Positions 1-8,687 of a stretch of DNA of 61,853 nt are shown here, piece after piece (the stretch's first letter is position 1; each line of letters starts with the position of its first letter). The position numbers and the translations under genes were made by a program. Where the stretch lies: the NCBI GenBank assembly GCA_038237745.1, contig JBBRYJ010000016.1, forward strand, positions 1 through 61,853. The letters are read 5' to 3'. Source of the stretch: DASQEH01 sp038237745. Lineage in GTDB: Bacteria > Actinomycetota > Actinomycetes > Propionibacteriales > Nocardioidaceae. The notes below the pieces were generated by a model. It searched no databases. It worked only from the letters and a program-made list of their open reading frames with translations, and was not told where the DNA came from.

Positions 1-2
1 AC

Positions 3-197
3 TCGAAGTCCTGCAAAGGACACAATGACGACCGGTTTGTGTTCCGCGCGGGTAATGACGACCTGCCTGGATCAGGAGCCTCCATGCTCGAGAGAGCCAC
101 TAGCAGGCGTCACACCGGCGGTCACCCTGTTCGTTACCTAGAGGTTCGCACTTCGGAGGCCGCGGCCGAGCATCGCCGCATCAACCCGGAGGCCTGA
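3..197 (+). CDS. Possible 3' end of an unidentified gene (partial)
   Basis: An open frame enters from the left edge of the window and runs without a stop to a TGA at 195-197. It encodes about 64 residues and includes an internal ATG at 84. The product is charged and hydrophilic, with no motif I recognise. Codon use is mixed rather than strongly GC3-biased, so it may be the tail of a real gene or chance. Apart from the terminator-like hairpin at 244-273, nothing else is seen in 198-334. Confidence 0.25.
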   Translation, partial: SKSCKGHNDDRFVFRAGNDDLPGSGASMLERATSRRHTGGHPVRYLEVRTSEAAAEHRRINPEA

Positions 198-243
198 CCG
201 AATTGCTCGCGCCCTCCCACACGCCCACGTCGAACACGGACTG

Positions 244-273
244 CAGCCCCCACCGACAAACGGGCGGGGGCTG
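244..273 (-). terminator. GC-rich hairpin downstream of the secreted-protein gene
   Basis: An eight-base stem (CAGCCCCC at 244-251, GGGGGCTG at 266-273) encloses a 14-base loop. It lies about 60 bases beyond the restored stop of the leftward secreted-protein gene at 335. There is no clear U-tract, which is common for actinobacterial terminators. Confidence 0.5.
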
Positions 274-334
274 GCGAAGGTCGAAACTGCTTACCGTGCC
301 GAGACGGCTGGGGGTTGGGTACTCTCCGTCGGCG

Positions 335-1157
335 CTACGCGGCTGCCTTGACCCGGAATGCCGGCTGGAAGCCAGTCCAGCAGTTGGCGTCGAGACGGAA
401 GGTGCCGGCGCCGGTCGTGCCGCTGTCGCAGTACTGCCTGGCCTGGGACGAGTTCAGGTACGCATCGTCAGGGAGCGGCTGCGATCCGACCGAGCCCGGC
501 GAGTCGCCGGTCCCGACGTTCAGCGCGTCGTAAGCGCATCCACCGCTGGTGATGTAGCAGGTGGCGTTCTCGCCGATCGGGCTGTAACCCGTAGTGGGTT
601 GTGTTGTAGGCGACTCCGATGATCACCGTGTCAGGCCAGTTGAGTGACCCCAACGAGACCGTACGGGTGAATGCCTTGCCGTTGAAGCAGGTGGCGGTGG
701 TCGACTGGTACCACTTGCCGGCGTTTGCTCCCGTGCACTTCGAGTAGTTCGCTGACGGACGATACGGCATGCTGAACGTGTGGGTGACCGCGCCGATCTG
801 GATGCCCGGCTCGTCGCCGGCTCCCACCGCGTAGACGCGGATTGTAAGCGGGACCGAGAACGCGGCTCCCGGCGTTGTCCCGCAGTCACCCGAGTTCCAG
901 TGCCCGGTCTGACAGGCCCAGCTGCTCATCACGACCGACACAATCGGGTTATTCCGATCCGTTCCGGAGAAGTTGACCTGCCCTCCGAACTCCGATGCCG
1001 CCGTAGCTTCGAAGCCGATGCTCGGCACGTTCCCCGGCAGTGGGCTTGGGATGTTGTCGTAAACGGTCGTCCTGGTCACCGCGAGGGCGGCCGGGGCGGC
1101 AAGCAGCATAAGCCCGACGACTCCTGCCGCGATTGCGGGTGCTGTGATACGGCGCAT
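335..1157 (-). pseudogene. Secreted protein with signal peptide, broken by one frameshift
   Basis: The ATG at 1157 follows a GAGGTG ribosome site and begins a classical Sec signal peptide (basic n-region, Ala/Leu-rich core, cleavage near APAALA). The mature part is Thr/Ser/Gly/Asn-rich with several Cys, typical of an extracellular actinobacterial protein; I recognise no family. After the segment NTTHYG, near 588-592, the frame runs into Arg-rich nonsense ending at 468. Reading one base over restores plausible sequence (YSPIGENATCYI onward, with more Cys and aromatic residues) to a TAG at 335-337. The 823-bp span is one base off a multiple of three. Either a one-base insertion in the genome or a sequencing error would explain this. 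Confidence 0.7.
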
Positions 1158-1542
1158 AGAGTTACACCTCTTCGTGACTGGATTGAACGGAATGTAATGA
1201 ACTCGCGCTCGACTCAAAGGGATTAACTAAGGAGCGATGTCATAAATGACCGCTAATCACTGATTAGTGGTCAAATGGGAATCACTTGATCGTCCCGTCA
1301 GTGTCGACGGCGGTCAGTCCATTGCAGGCAGGCGGGACGGCGGATCCCTTTCGTACGGACGTACCAGCCGGTCGTACCGGACCGAGGTTTTGGGACTCGG
1401 CGCAACGCTCGAAGGCTCTGAACAAGCACGAGTGCGGCGCTTCCTCGCCGCGCGCGACAGCGGCCGGCCGATCGACGCCCAGTACGCCATGCAGTTGGGT
1501 CCTTGGCCGCAAGCACGTCGACTACTGGGTCAGGTTTAGCCT
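1158..1542. other. Intergenic region between the secreted protein and chrA
   Basis: This gap holds the 27-bp palindrome at 1247-1273. It also holds a 90-codon open frame (GTG 1267 to TAG 1539) that ends three bases before the chrA start. That product is Arg/Gly-rich and unlike any family I know, so I do not call it a gene. A GGGAAT hexamer at 1277-1282 is followed after 18 bases by GTG, one base off the SigR consensus (GTT). Confidence 0.4.
1247..1273. promoter_or_regulatory. 27-bp near-perfect palindrome, candidate operator
   Basis: The arms TGACCGCTAATCA (1247-1259) and TGATTAGTGGTCA (1261-1273) are reverse complements at 12 of 13 positions around a single central C. It lies 90 bp upstream of the leftward secreted-protein gene and about 270 bp upstream of rightward chrA, in locally AT-richer DNA. 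Size and symmetry fit the site of a dimeric repressor. No regulator gene is adjacent. Confidence 0.55.
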
Positions 1543-2901
1543 GTGGCGGTGCCCCGGCGTCAGGACCTCGTGCCGCTCGCAGAAGCCACGAAGACCTGGT
1601 TCAGAGTCTCCCTCCAGACGTTCGGGGGTCCGGCAGGGCAGATAGCGGTGATGCACCGGTTCCTCGTCGACGAGCAGAAGTGGCTGGGTGAGGGCAGGTT
1701 CCTGCACGCTCTCAACTACTGCATGCTGCTTCCGGGGCCGGAGGCGCAGCAGCTGGCCATCTATACCGGCTGGCTGCTCAACGGAACCCTCGGCGGCCTG
1801 ATCGCCGGGGTGCTCTTCGTGGTTCCCGGTGTGCTCGCGATGCTCGCGCTGTCCGCCGGCTATGTCGAATTCGGTGAGACCTCGTTCGTGGTCGCGCTGT
1901 TCGCCGGTGTGTCCCCCGCCGTTCTCGCCATCGTCATACAGGCCGTCATCCGGGTCGGTAGGAGAGCCCTCCACAACGCCGCGCTCGTGGCCTTCGCCGT
2001 CGCCGCGTTCGCGGCGCTCGCGGTCTTCGGCGTGCCTTTCCCGGTCGTCGTCCTCGCCGCCGGCATCGCTGGCTGGTTGATGAGCCGGATCGATCCACGG
2101 TCGCTCGGCCGCGCCCCGGCGAAGGACTCCAGCGACACGGGCGAGCGGGCGCTGGTCGACGACGAGGCGTTCCACGCCGCGCAGCCGAGCCTCCGTCGGG
2201 CTCTCGTCATCCTCGGCATCGGGCTGCCGATGTGGCTCGTTCCGACCGTCGCGGCCGCCGCACTGGCCGGCACACACAGCGTGTACGCCCGACAGGGCCT
2301 CTTCTTCAGCGGTACGGCGGTCGTGACCTTCGGCGGGGCCTACGCCGTTCTGTCGTTCGTGGCGGAGCGGGCCGTCAACAGCTACCACTGGCTGCTACCG
2401 GGTGAGATGGCCCGCGGCCTCGCGCTCGCAGAAAGCACGCCCGGCCCCTTGATCATGGTCGTCCAGTTCGTAGCCTTCCTCGGCGCATACCGCGACCCGG
2501 GAGCATTGCCACCCTGGGCGGCGGGTCTCGTCGCGTCCCTCCTCACGACCTGGGTGACGTTCGTGCCCTGCTTCGTCTTCGTCTTCCTGGGCGCCCCGTA
2601 CGTCGAGCAGATGCGGCGCAACGCCTCACTGTCGGCGGCTCTGACGGGAATCACTGCCGCTGTGGTCGGCGTCATCGCAAACCTTGGAGTCTTCTTCGGT
2701 GTCCATACATTGTTCGAAGACTCGGCCGAGCGGACCTGGGGACCGGTGCAACTTCTCGTACCTGAGGCGGCCAGCCTGCGGTGGGAGGCCGTCGGCATCA
2801 CGGCGATCGCGTTGCTGCTGATGCTGCGAGTCGGCTGGGGTCCGCTCCGGACCCTCGGGGTGTGCGCTCTGCTCGGACTCGGTCTGGCTGTCATCCCCTG
2901 A
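1543..2901 (+). CDS. chrA: Chromate efflux transporter ChrA (CHR family)
   Basis: Integral membrane transporter of the CHR family, whose characterised members export chromate or related oxyanions. The 452-residue length is that of two-domain ChrA proteins. The family signature is present in both halves: the first repeat carries FGGPAGQIAVMH and LPGPEAQQLA, the second carries FGGAYAVL and ESTPGPLIMVVQF. About ten hydrophobic segments are visible. The GTG start at 1543 is the first of the frame. The gene stands alone and converges on the LCP gene at 2940. Chromate as the true substrate is inferred from family membership only. Confidence 0.9.
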   Translation: MAVPRRQDLVPLAEATKTWFRVSLQTFGGPAGQIAVMHRFLVDEQKWLGEGRFLHALNYCMLLPGPEAQQLAIYTGWLLNGTLGGLIAGVLFVVPGVLAMLALSAGYVEFGETSFVVALFAGVSPAVLAIVIQAVIRVGRRALHNAALVAFAVAAFAALAVFGVPFPVVVLAAGIAGWLMSRIDPRSLGRAPAKDSSDTGERALVDDEAFHAAQPSLRRALVILGIGLPMWLVPTVAAAALAGTHSVYARQGLFFSGTAVVTFGGAYAVLSFVAERAVNSYHWLLPGEMARGLALAESTPGPLIMVVQFVAFLGAYRDPGALPPWAAGLVASLLTTWVTFVPCFVFVFLGAPYVEQMRRNASLSAALTGITAAVVGVIANLGVFFGVHTLFEDSAERTWGPVQLLVPEAASLRWEAVGITAIALLLMLRVGWGPLRTLGVCALLGLGLAVIP

Positions 2902-2939
2902 CCCGACGGGCCAGAGCCGGACGATCAGCGAGTTCGGTG

Positions 2940-3851
2940 TCAGCAGCCGTGGTCAACGTGGGCGTCATGGCGCACGTCGTCGGCGAGTGACCTGGCTGCC
3001 TGCACATAGGGGAACACCACGCTGGCCTCGCCGACGTACCCGAGGCTTCCGCCCAGGACGCAAACCCGCACCTTGTGTGGGTTCGCCTCCAGCATGGTGC
3101 GGCCGAGCCGGTAGAGGTCTACGGGACCCAGGTTCGTGTCGGTGTAGCGCGCCAACAGGCTGAGCGCGCGCTCGAAGAACCCGGGTCTGCCCAGCTTGTC
3201 CAGGACCGAGCCGAGGCCGCCTTTGAGCAGCTCCCCCTGATCCATCGAGCGGTTGAAGTCGCCCCCGGGGAGTCCGTGCCTGATCCGGGCGAAGGCCAGG
3301 GCATCCGCGCCGCTCAGCTCGCGCACACCAGGATGGAACACGTGTCCCAGGTCATTCATCTCGTACGTCACCTTGACGCTGATGCCGTTGATGCCGCCCA
3401 CCATGTGGATCAGCCCCGGGAAGCTCGTCACGAAGACGTAGTCGGGCCTGATACCTGTCAGACCCGCCACCGCGTCAGCGGTCGAGCTCGGGCCGCCGTA
3501 GACCATCGCCGCGTTTATCTTGTCCTGCCCATGGCCGGGGATGTCGACGTAGGAGTCGCGAGGTATGCCGATCGTGACAGCTGAGTGGGTATCGGTATCG
3601 ATGCCGACGAGCTGGATCGCGTCCGAGCGGCTGCCGAGGAACGGCTCCCCCGGGCGCGCGTCCGACCCCAGTGCGAGGATCCACACCACCTCGTCGGTGG
3701 CGTCGAGACCGTGCACGCCGTCCAGCTTCATCAACGCGTACTGGGCCTCGGTGTGGCCGGCGTCGGGCACCGTCACAGCCAGTACCGACAGCAGAAGGCC
3801 GAAAACCACCAGCCGTCTCAAAGCACGCAGCTTGACCGTCGCAGATCTCAC
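2940..3851 (-). CDS. LCP (LytR-CpsA-Psr) family cell-wall protein
   Basis: LCP proteins attach polyprenyl-linked glycopolymers to peptidoglycan on the outer face of the membrane. This 303-residue protein starts with a basic stretch and one membrane anchor (about residues 7-28), followed by the LCP domain. The domain is marked by LGSDARPGEPF, the arginine-containing IPRDSYVDIPG, and ALAFARIRHG followed by GDFNRS. The GTG start at 3851 overlaps the stop of the upstream lipoprotein gene as GTGA, so the two are translationally coupled. The frame stays open further upstream, but that stretch is antisense-like sequence inside the lipoprotein gene. Confidence 0.88.
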   Translation of the reverse strand: MRSATVKLRALRRLVVFGLLLSVLAVTVPDAGHTEAQYALMKLDGVHGLDATDEVVWILALGSDARPGEPFLGSRSDAIQLVGIDTDTHSAVTIGIPRDSYVDIPGHGQDKINAAMVYGGPSSTADAVAGLTGIRPDYVFVTSFPGLIHMVGGINGISVKVTYEMNDLGHVFHPGVRELSGADALAFARIRHGLPGGDFNRSMDQGELLKGGLGSVLDKLGRPGFFERALSLLARYTDTNLGPVDLYRLGRTMLEANPHKVRVCVLGGSLGYVGEASVVFPYVQAARSLADDVRHDAHVDHGC

Positions 3852-4468
3852 GACGCCTCCACGGATCGCCGCAAGTCGTAGCCGAAGATGCGCCAGCGAC
3901 CCTTGTCGCGGGTGAGATACACGCGACCCCATACGACGCAGTCGACGAGCGTGCCATCCTGCTTCTGCTCGTTCATCGCAAGCCGGACATTCGCGGTTGC
4001 GCCCCCCGCCACCCCCCTGTTGGCGAACACGAAGACAGAGGCTCGCTGCGTATCCGCGACGACGGCACGCAGGTCCGGTCCGAGGACGGCGTTGGTCGTC
4101 ACGTCGCGGTGACGCTTGGCATCTGGTATCGCCCCATGAGTCCAGGAGTCGAACGCGCCGGGAAACCGCCTGGTCGGGTAGTCGGCAGCGAGGAAGGCCC
4201 GTGCGAACCAGGCGGACACGGGTCGGCCGATGGCCAATCGGAGGGCGTCTCGCCGGGCGGCCGGAAAGGCGCCACTGACCTGACGGATCCTCACAGCGAA
4301 CGGGGCGTCCGGCCGGGTCAGCGTGACACCAGGGGCGGTGGACGACGACACCTGCGGAGTCGTCTGGCTCGTCGACGGTCCCGCGTCGTCGGTGCCAGTG
4401 CACGAGACGAGCGCGCCGCACGTCACGACAGAGGCGGCCAGGCGCGTGGCAGTGCGTCCGAAGCGCAT
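3848..4468 (-). CDS. Lipoprotein of unknown function, coupled to the LCP gene
   Basis: A 206-residue exported protein. The N-terminus has basic residues, a hydrophobic stretch and a lipobox ending LVSC, so Cys22 is probably acylated. A Thr/Ser-rich linker follows, then a globular domain with a conserved-looking end (VYLTRDKGRWRIFGYDL). The fold may be NTF2-like, as in many actinobacterial lipoproteins, but that is a guess. It is first in a two-gene unit with the LCP protein, suggesting a joint role at the cell wall. It is divergent from kgd across 150 bp. Confidence 0.75.
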   Translation of the reverse strand: MRFGRTATRLAASVVTCGALVSCTGTDDAGPSTSQTTPQVSSSTAPGVTLTRPDAPFAVRIRQVSGAFPAARRDALRLAIGRPVSAWFARAFLAADYPTRRFPGAFDSWTHGAIPDAKRHRDVTTNAVLGPDLRAVVADTQRASVFVFANRGVAGGATANVRLAMNEQKQDGTLVDCVVWGRVYLTRDKGRWRIFGYDLRRSVEAS

Positions 4469-4618
4469 CAGCGAAGCATTGTCCAGTACCTCAAGCGACT
4501 CAAGACCCCGCGCCGTGGGCCGGATACAGCGGTCTCGCCTGCCGACCGGCGCTTTCGAGGGTTAGCCTTGAGAGGTCCCACCCATCAGCTCCTCATTGGA
4601 AGAGGCGAAACGGAAGCC

Positions 4619-7600
4619 GTGTCACAAACCCCGCACAACAGCACAACGGCTGACTTCGGCCCGAACGAATGGCTGGTCGACGAGATGTACGACAGCTACC
4701 TCGAGGACCCCAGCTCAGTCGACGAGGCCTGGCGAGAGCTTTTCGCCGAGCGTGACAAGCGTCCCACCGATGATGAGCCGGCCGCCGAGGCCGGGTCAGC
4801 GGGAGGCACGGGAGGCACGCGACCGGCTGCGAGCAACGGTAAACCCGCTGGTGCCCAGCCTGCCGTTCGGCCGGAGCCACAGACGCCTCGCTCGTCGGTG
4901 CCGCCCGACTCGAAGTCCCAGCCCTCCGAAGGGCGAGGTGCGGCCCCGACCCCCAAGACGACCACCTCGACACCGTCGCCCGCCGCGGCCACGGGCTCTC
5001 CGGCAGCTTCGTCGGCCGCCCCGTCGCAGGCTCGTGACATCCCTCCGCCGGTACGGGCGAAGGCGGTGCCATCCGACCGGCCGGTGCCGAAGGACCCCAC
5101 TGCGGCCGTCATCGACGACGACGCGCCGGACGAGCCGACGTACGTCGTCCTCAAAGGCGCGGCAGCGCGCACCGTGGCGAACATGGACACCAGCCTCACG
5201 GTTCCCACCGCGACGAGCGTGCGCACCGTCCCCGTGAAGCTGCTCATCGACAACCGGATCGTGATCAACAACCACCTCGCCCGTGCGCGCGGCGGCAAGG
5301 TGTCGTTCACCCACATCATCGGTTTCGCCCTCGCGAAGGCGCTCAAGGCGATGCCCGAGATGAACACCGGGTTCGAGATGGTCGACGGCAAGCCCAACCT
5401 CGTGAGGCCGACGCACGTCAACATCGGCTTGGCCATCGACGTCCCCAAGCCGGACGGGTCTCGCCAGCTTCTCGTCCCGTCGATCAAGGCGGCGGAGACG
5501 CTCGGGTTCGCCGGTTTCTGGGGAGCCTACGAGGAGGTCGTTCGGCGGGCCCGGGACAACAAGCTCACCGTGGTCGACTTCCAGGGCACGTCGGTAAGCC
5601 TGACCAACCCCGGCACGATCGGGACCAACCACTCCGTACCTCGGCTGATGAGCGGACAGGGCTGCATCATCGGTGTGGGAGCCATGGAGTACCCGCCCGA
5701 ATACCAGGGCGCGTCGGAGGAGACCCTCAGCCGCAACGCGATCAGCAAGGTCATGACGCTGACCTCGACCTATGACCACCGGGTCATCCAAGGGGCGCAG
5801 TCCGGGGAGTTCCTGCGACGCTTGCACGGGCTCATCCTCGGGGAGGAGGGCTTCTACGACGAGATCTTCCGTGCCCTCCGCATCCCCTACGAGCCGATCC
5901 GCTGGGCATCTGACATCTCGGCCAGTCACGACGACGAGGTCAGCAAGCAAGCGCGCATCCTCGAGATGATCCACGCCTACCGCGTGCGCGGCCACATGAT
6001 GGCCGACACCGACCCGCTGGAGTACCAACAGCGCAGCCATCCCGACCTCGAGGTCGGCACGCACGGTCTGACCCTGTGGGACCTCGACCGCGAGTTCGCG
6101 ACGGGCAACTTCGGTGGCAAGCGGTTCATGAAGCTGCGCAACATCCTGGGCATCCTGCGCGACTCCTACTGCCGCACGACTGGAATCGAGTACATGCACA
6201 TCCAGGATCCCGAGCAGCGCCGCTGGATCCAAGAGCGCGTCGAACGCGGCCATACGAAGCCTCCGCGCGAGGAGCAGCTGCGCATCCTTCACAAGCTCAA
6301 CCAGGCAGAGGCGTTCGAGACCTTCCTCCAGACAAAGTTCGTCGGGCAGAAGCGCTTCAGCCTCGAAGGCGCCGAGACCACGATCCCGCTCCTCGACGAG
6401 ATCTGCGAAGCGGCGGCCGTGGCGAGACTCGACGAGGTCGCCATCGGGATGGCACACCGCGGACGCCTCAACGTGCTGGCCAACATCGTCAGCAAGGGGT
6501 ACGCGCAGATCTTCCGCGAGTTCGAGGGCAACATCGACCCGCGAACCGTGCAGGGCTCGGGCGACGTCAAGTACCACCTGGGAGCCGAGGGCGAGTTCAC
6601 CTCCGTCAGCGGCGCCAAGATCAAGGTCTCGGTCGCCGCGAACCCGTCACACCTGGAAGCCGTCGACCCCGTGCTTGAAGGGATCGCGCGGGCAAAGCAG
6701 GACCTGCTCAACAAGGGCGCCGCCTACCCAGTCCTGCCCCTGCTCGTGCACGGCGACGCCGCCTTCGCCGGTCAAGGCGTCGTGGCCGAGACGCTGAACC
6801 TGTCGCAGCTGCGCGGATACCGGACCGGTGGCACCATCCATGTCGTCGTGAACAACCAGGTCGGGTTCACCACGTCGCCGTCGGCCTCGCGCTCTTCGCT
6901 GTACTGCACCGACGTCGCCCGGATGGTCCAAGCGCCGATCTTCCACGTCAACGGAGACGACCCCGAGGCGTGTATGAGGATCGCCCAGCTTGCTTTCGAG
7001 TACCGCCAGGCCTTCAAGAAGGACGTCGTCATCGACCTGGTGTGCTACCGCCGGCGGGGCCACAACGAGGGCGACGACCCTTCGTACACACAGCCGTTGA
7101 TGTACGACCTGATCGAGCACAAGCGTTCGGTGCGCAAGCTCTACACGGAGGCCCTCATCGGCCGTGGGGACATCACCGTCGAGGAGGCCGAGCAGGCGCT
7201 CAAGGACTACCAGCAGCAGCTCGAGCGCGTGTTCGCCGAGGTGCGGGACGTCAAGGCGACCGCCGAAGACTACGTCACGGTTCCCGAGTACCCGACCAAG
7301 CACGCGGTCAGCGGTGGCGACGACACGGCGATCCCGCGTGAGGTGCTCAAACGCATCGCAGACGCCCATGTCAACGCCCCTGAGGGCTTCACCGTCCACC
7401 CCAAGGTGCTGCCCCAGCTCCAGCGACGAGCAGCCGCCATCACCGAGGGCCCGATCGACTGGGGCACGGGTGAGATCCTGGCGTTCGGCTCGCTGCTCAT
7501 GCAGGGGCGCCCGGTCCGTCTGTCAGGCCAGGACTCGCGCCGCGGAACGTTCGTGTCGCGCTTCGCGACCGTCATCGACCGCCTGACCGCCGCCGAGTGG

Positions 7601-8479
7601 ACACCGCTGCAGAATCTCACCGAGGACCAGGCACAGTTCTACATCTACGACTCGCTGCTGTCCGAGTACGCCGCGATGGGCTTCGAGTACGGCTACTCCG
7701 TGGCCCGTCCTGAGGCGCTCACCCTGTGGGAGGCTCAGTTCGGCGACTTCGCCAACGGCGCGCAGACGGTCATCGACGAGTTCGTGTCGTCGGGACAGGC
7801 GAAGTGGCAACAGCGCTCAGGCGTGGTCCTGCTCCTTCCGCACGGGTACGAAGGCCAGGGGCCCGACCACTCGTCCGCCCGGATCGAGCGGTTCATGACT
7901 CTCGCCGCCGGCGACTCCTTCACGGTCGCGCAGCCGTCCACCCCGGCAAGCTACTTCCACCTGCTGCGGAGGCACTCGCTCGGAAGCAGCCACCGGCCGA
8001 TGGTCGTGTTCACCCCGAAGTCCATGCTGAAACGGAAGGACGCCGCCTCCCAACCCGAGGACTTCATGTCCGGGTCGTTCCGGCCCGTGATTGGCGACGA
8101 CCTAGCCGACACCTCCTCGGTCGAGCAGCTGCTGCTGTGCTCGGGCCGTATCACCTGGGACCTGATCGCCGAGCGGCAACGCCTTGGCGACGAGGGATCA
8201 CGGACCGCGATCGCACGTTTGGAGCAGCTGTACCCACGTCCCGTCGACGAGGTACTGGCAGAGATGGCGAAGTACCCGAACCTGAAGCGGATCCGCTGGG
8301 TGCAGGACGAGCCGGCAAACATGGGTCCCTGGCCGCACATGAAACTCAACCTCTCCCCCGAGCTCGGCGCCATCCCGTTCGAGCGGGTCTCGAGGCCGGA
8401 GTCGGCAGCGCCGTCGGTCGGGCAGGTGGGTGTCCACCGAGACGAGCTGCGCTCGCTGCTGGACCAGGCGTTCGCCTGA
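4619..8479 (+). CDS. kgd: Multifunctional 2-oxoglutarate metabolism enzyme Kgd (SucA-type)
   Basis: Thiamine-diphosphate enzyme of the TCA cycle. The actinobacterial form fuses an E2-like succinyltransferase to the E1 2-oxoglutarate dehydrogenase/decarboxylase. The order seen in 1286 residues is: N-terminal helical motif FGPNEWLVDEMY (12-23), Pro/Ala/Ser-rich linker (about 50-150), acyltransferase domain (about 180-400) with the DHRVIQG active-site motif near 384, then the dehydrogenase with GMAHRGRLNVLAN near 610, GDAAFAGQG near 712 and GHNEGDDPSYTQP near 815. The frame is open further upstream, but the GTG at 4619 gives the family N-terminus and follows a GGAAGAGG-like site. The length matches the family (about 1230-1280). 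Confidence 0.97.
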   Translation: MSQTPHNSTTADFGPNEWLVDEMYDSYLEDPSSVDEAWRELFAERDKRPTDDEPAAEAGSAGGTGGTRPAASNGKPAGAQPAVRPEPQTPRSSVPPDSKSQPSEGRGAAPTPKTTTSTPSPAAATGSPAASSAAPSQARDIPPPVRAKAVPSDRPVPKDPTAAVIDDDAPDEPTYVVLKGAAARTVANMDTSLTVPTATSVRTVPVKLLIDNRIVINNHLARARGGKVSFTHIIGFALAKALKAMPEMNTGFEMVDGKPNLVRPTHVNIGLAIDVPKPDGSRQLLVPSIKAAETLGFAGFWGAYEEVVRRARDNKLTVVDFQGTSVSLTNPGTIGTNHSVPRLMSGQGCIIGVGAMEYPPEYQGASEETLSRNAISKVMTLTSTYDHRVIQGAQSGEFLRRLHGLILGEEGFYDEIFRALRIPYEPIRWASDISASHDDEVSKQARILEMIHAYRVRGHMMADTDPLEYQQRSHPDLEVGTHGLTLWDLDREFATGNFGGKRFMKLRNILGILRDSYCRTTGIEYMHIQDPEQRRWIQERVERGHTKPPREEQLRILHKLNQAEAFETFLQTKFVGQKRFSLEGAETTIPLLDEICEAAAVARLDEVAIGMAHRGRLNVLANIVSKGYAQIFREFEGNIDPRTVQGSGDVKYHLGAEGEFTSVSGAKIKVSVAANPSHLEAVDPVLEGIARAKQDLLNKGAAYPVLPLLVHGDAAFAGQGVVAETLNLSQLRGYRTGGTIHVVVNNQVGFTTSPSASRSSLYCTDVARMVQAPIFHVNGDDPEACMRIAQLAFEYRQAFKKDVVIDLVCYRRRGHNEGDDPSYTQPLMYDLIEHKRSVRKLYTEALIGRGDITVEEAEQALKDYQQQLERVFAEVRDVKATAEDYVTVPEYPTKHAVSGGDDTAIPREVLKRIADAHVNAPEGFTVHPKVLPQLQRRAAAITEGPIDWGTGEILAFGSLLMQGRPVRLSGQDSRRGTFVSRFATVIDRLTAAEWTPLQNLTEDQAQFYIYDSLLSEYAAMGFEYGYSVARPEALTLWEAQFGDFANGAQTVIDEFVSSGQAKWQQRSGVVLLLPHGYEGQGPDHSSARIERFMTLAAGDSFTVAQPSTPASYFHLLRRHSLGSSHRPMVVFTPKSMLKRKDAASQPEDFMSGSFRPVIGDDLADTSSVEQLLLCSGRITWDLIAERQRLGDEGSRTAIARLEQLYPRPVDEVLAEMAKYPNLKRIRWVQDEPANMGPWPHMKLNLSPELGAIPFERVSRPESAAPSVGQVGVHRDELRSLLDQAFA

Positions 8480-8486
8480 GCCGGCG

Positions 8487-8660
8487 ATGTACTTCACCGA
8501 CCGCGGAATCGAGGAGCTGCAGACCCGTCGAGGCGAGGAGGACATCTCGATCGACTGGCTGGCAGCGCGGCTACAGGAGTTCGTCGATCTCCATCCGGAG
8601 TTCGAGGTGTCTATCGAGCGGCTGGCCACCTGGCTCGCGAGGCTCGACGATCCCGACTGA
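8487..8660 (+). CDS. Small DUF6104-type protein
   Basis: A 57-residue acidic, helical protein beginning MYFTDRGIEELQ and ending with WLARLDD. This is the pattern of the short actinobacterial DUF6104 family, often found just after kgd. The function is unknown. The ATG at 8487 lies seven bases past the kgd stop, so it probably shares its transcript. A strong hairpin at 8661-8681 follows at once. Confidence 0.8.
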   Translation: MYFTDRGIEELQTRRGEEDISIDWLAARLQEFVDLHPEFEVSIERLATWLARLDDPD

Positions 8661-8681
8661 CAGCCGCCTGGGAGGCGGCTG
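8661..8681. terminator. Bidirectional terminator hairpin
   Basis: A perfect nine-base stem (CAGCCGCCT at 8661-8669, AGGCGGCTG at 8673-8681) has a GGG loop. It sits between the convergent DUF6104 gene (ends 8660) and the oxidoreductase gene (ends 8688), so it can serve both. Confidence 0.8.
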
Positions 8682-8687
8682 AGCTGG

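Noticed and set aside
203..622. 139-residue open frame on the plus strand
   Set aside because: It is antisense to the secreted-protein gene, Arg-rich and lacks a ribosome site; the minus-strand reading has a signal peptide and a plausible fold.
1277..1303. SigR-type promoter upstream of chrA
   Set aside because: GGGAAT-N18 ends in GTG rather than GTT and lies far from the gene; reported only as a possibility in the intergenic note.
1267..1539. 90-codon open frame ending three bases before chrA
   Set aside because: No family, no clear ribosome site and composition typical of chance frames in GC-rich DNA. Kept only as a note.
3852..4421. N-terminal extension of the LCP protein
   Set aside because: The stretch reads the lipoprotein gene in another frame; the GTGA overlap at 3848-3851 and the membrane anchor position mark the real start.
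4796..6577. 593-residue open frame opposite kgd
   Set aside because: Shadow of kgd codon bias; the kgd frame carries all catalytic motifs.
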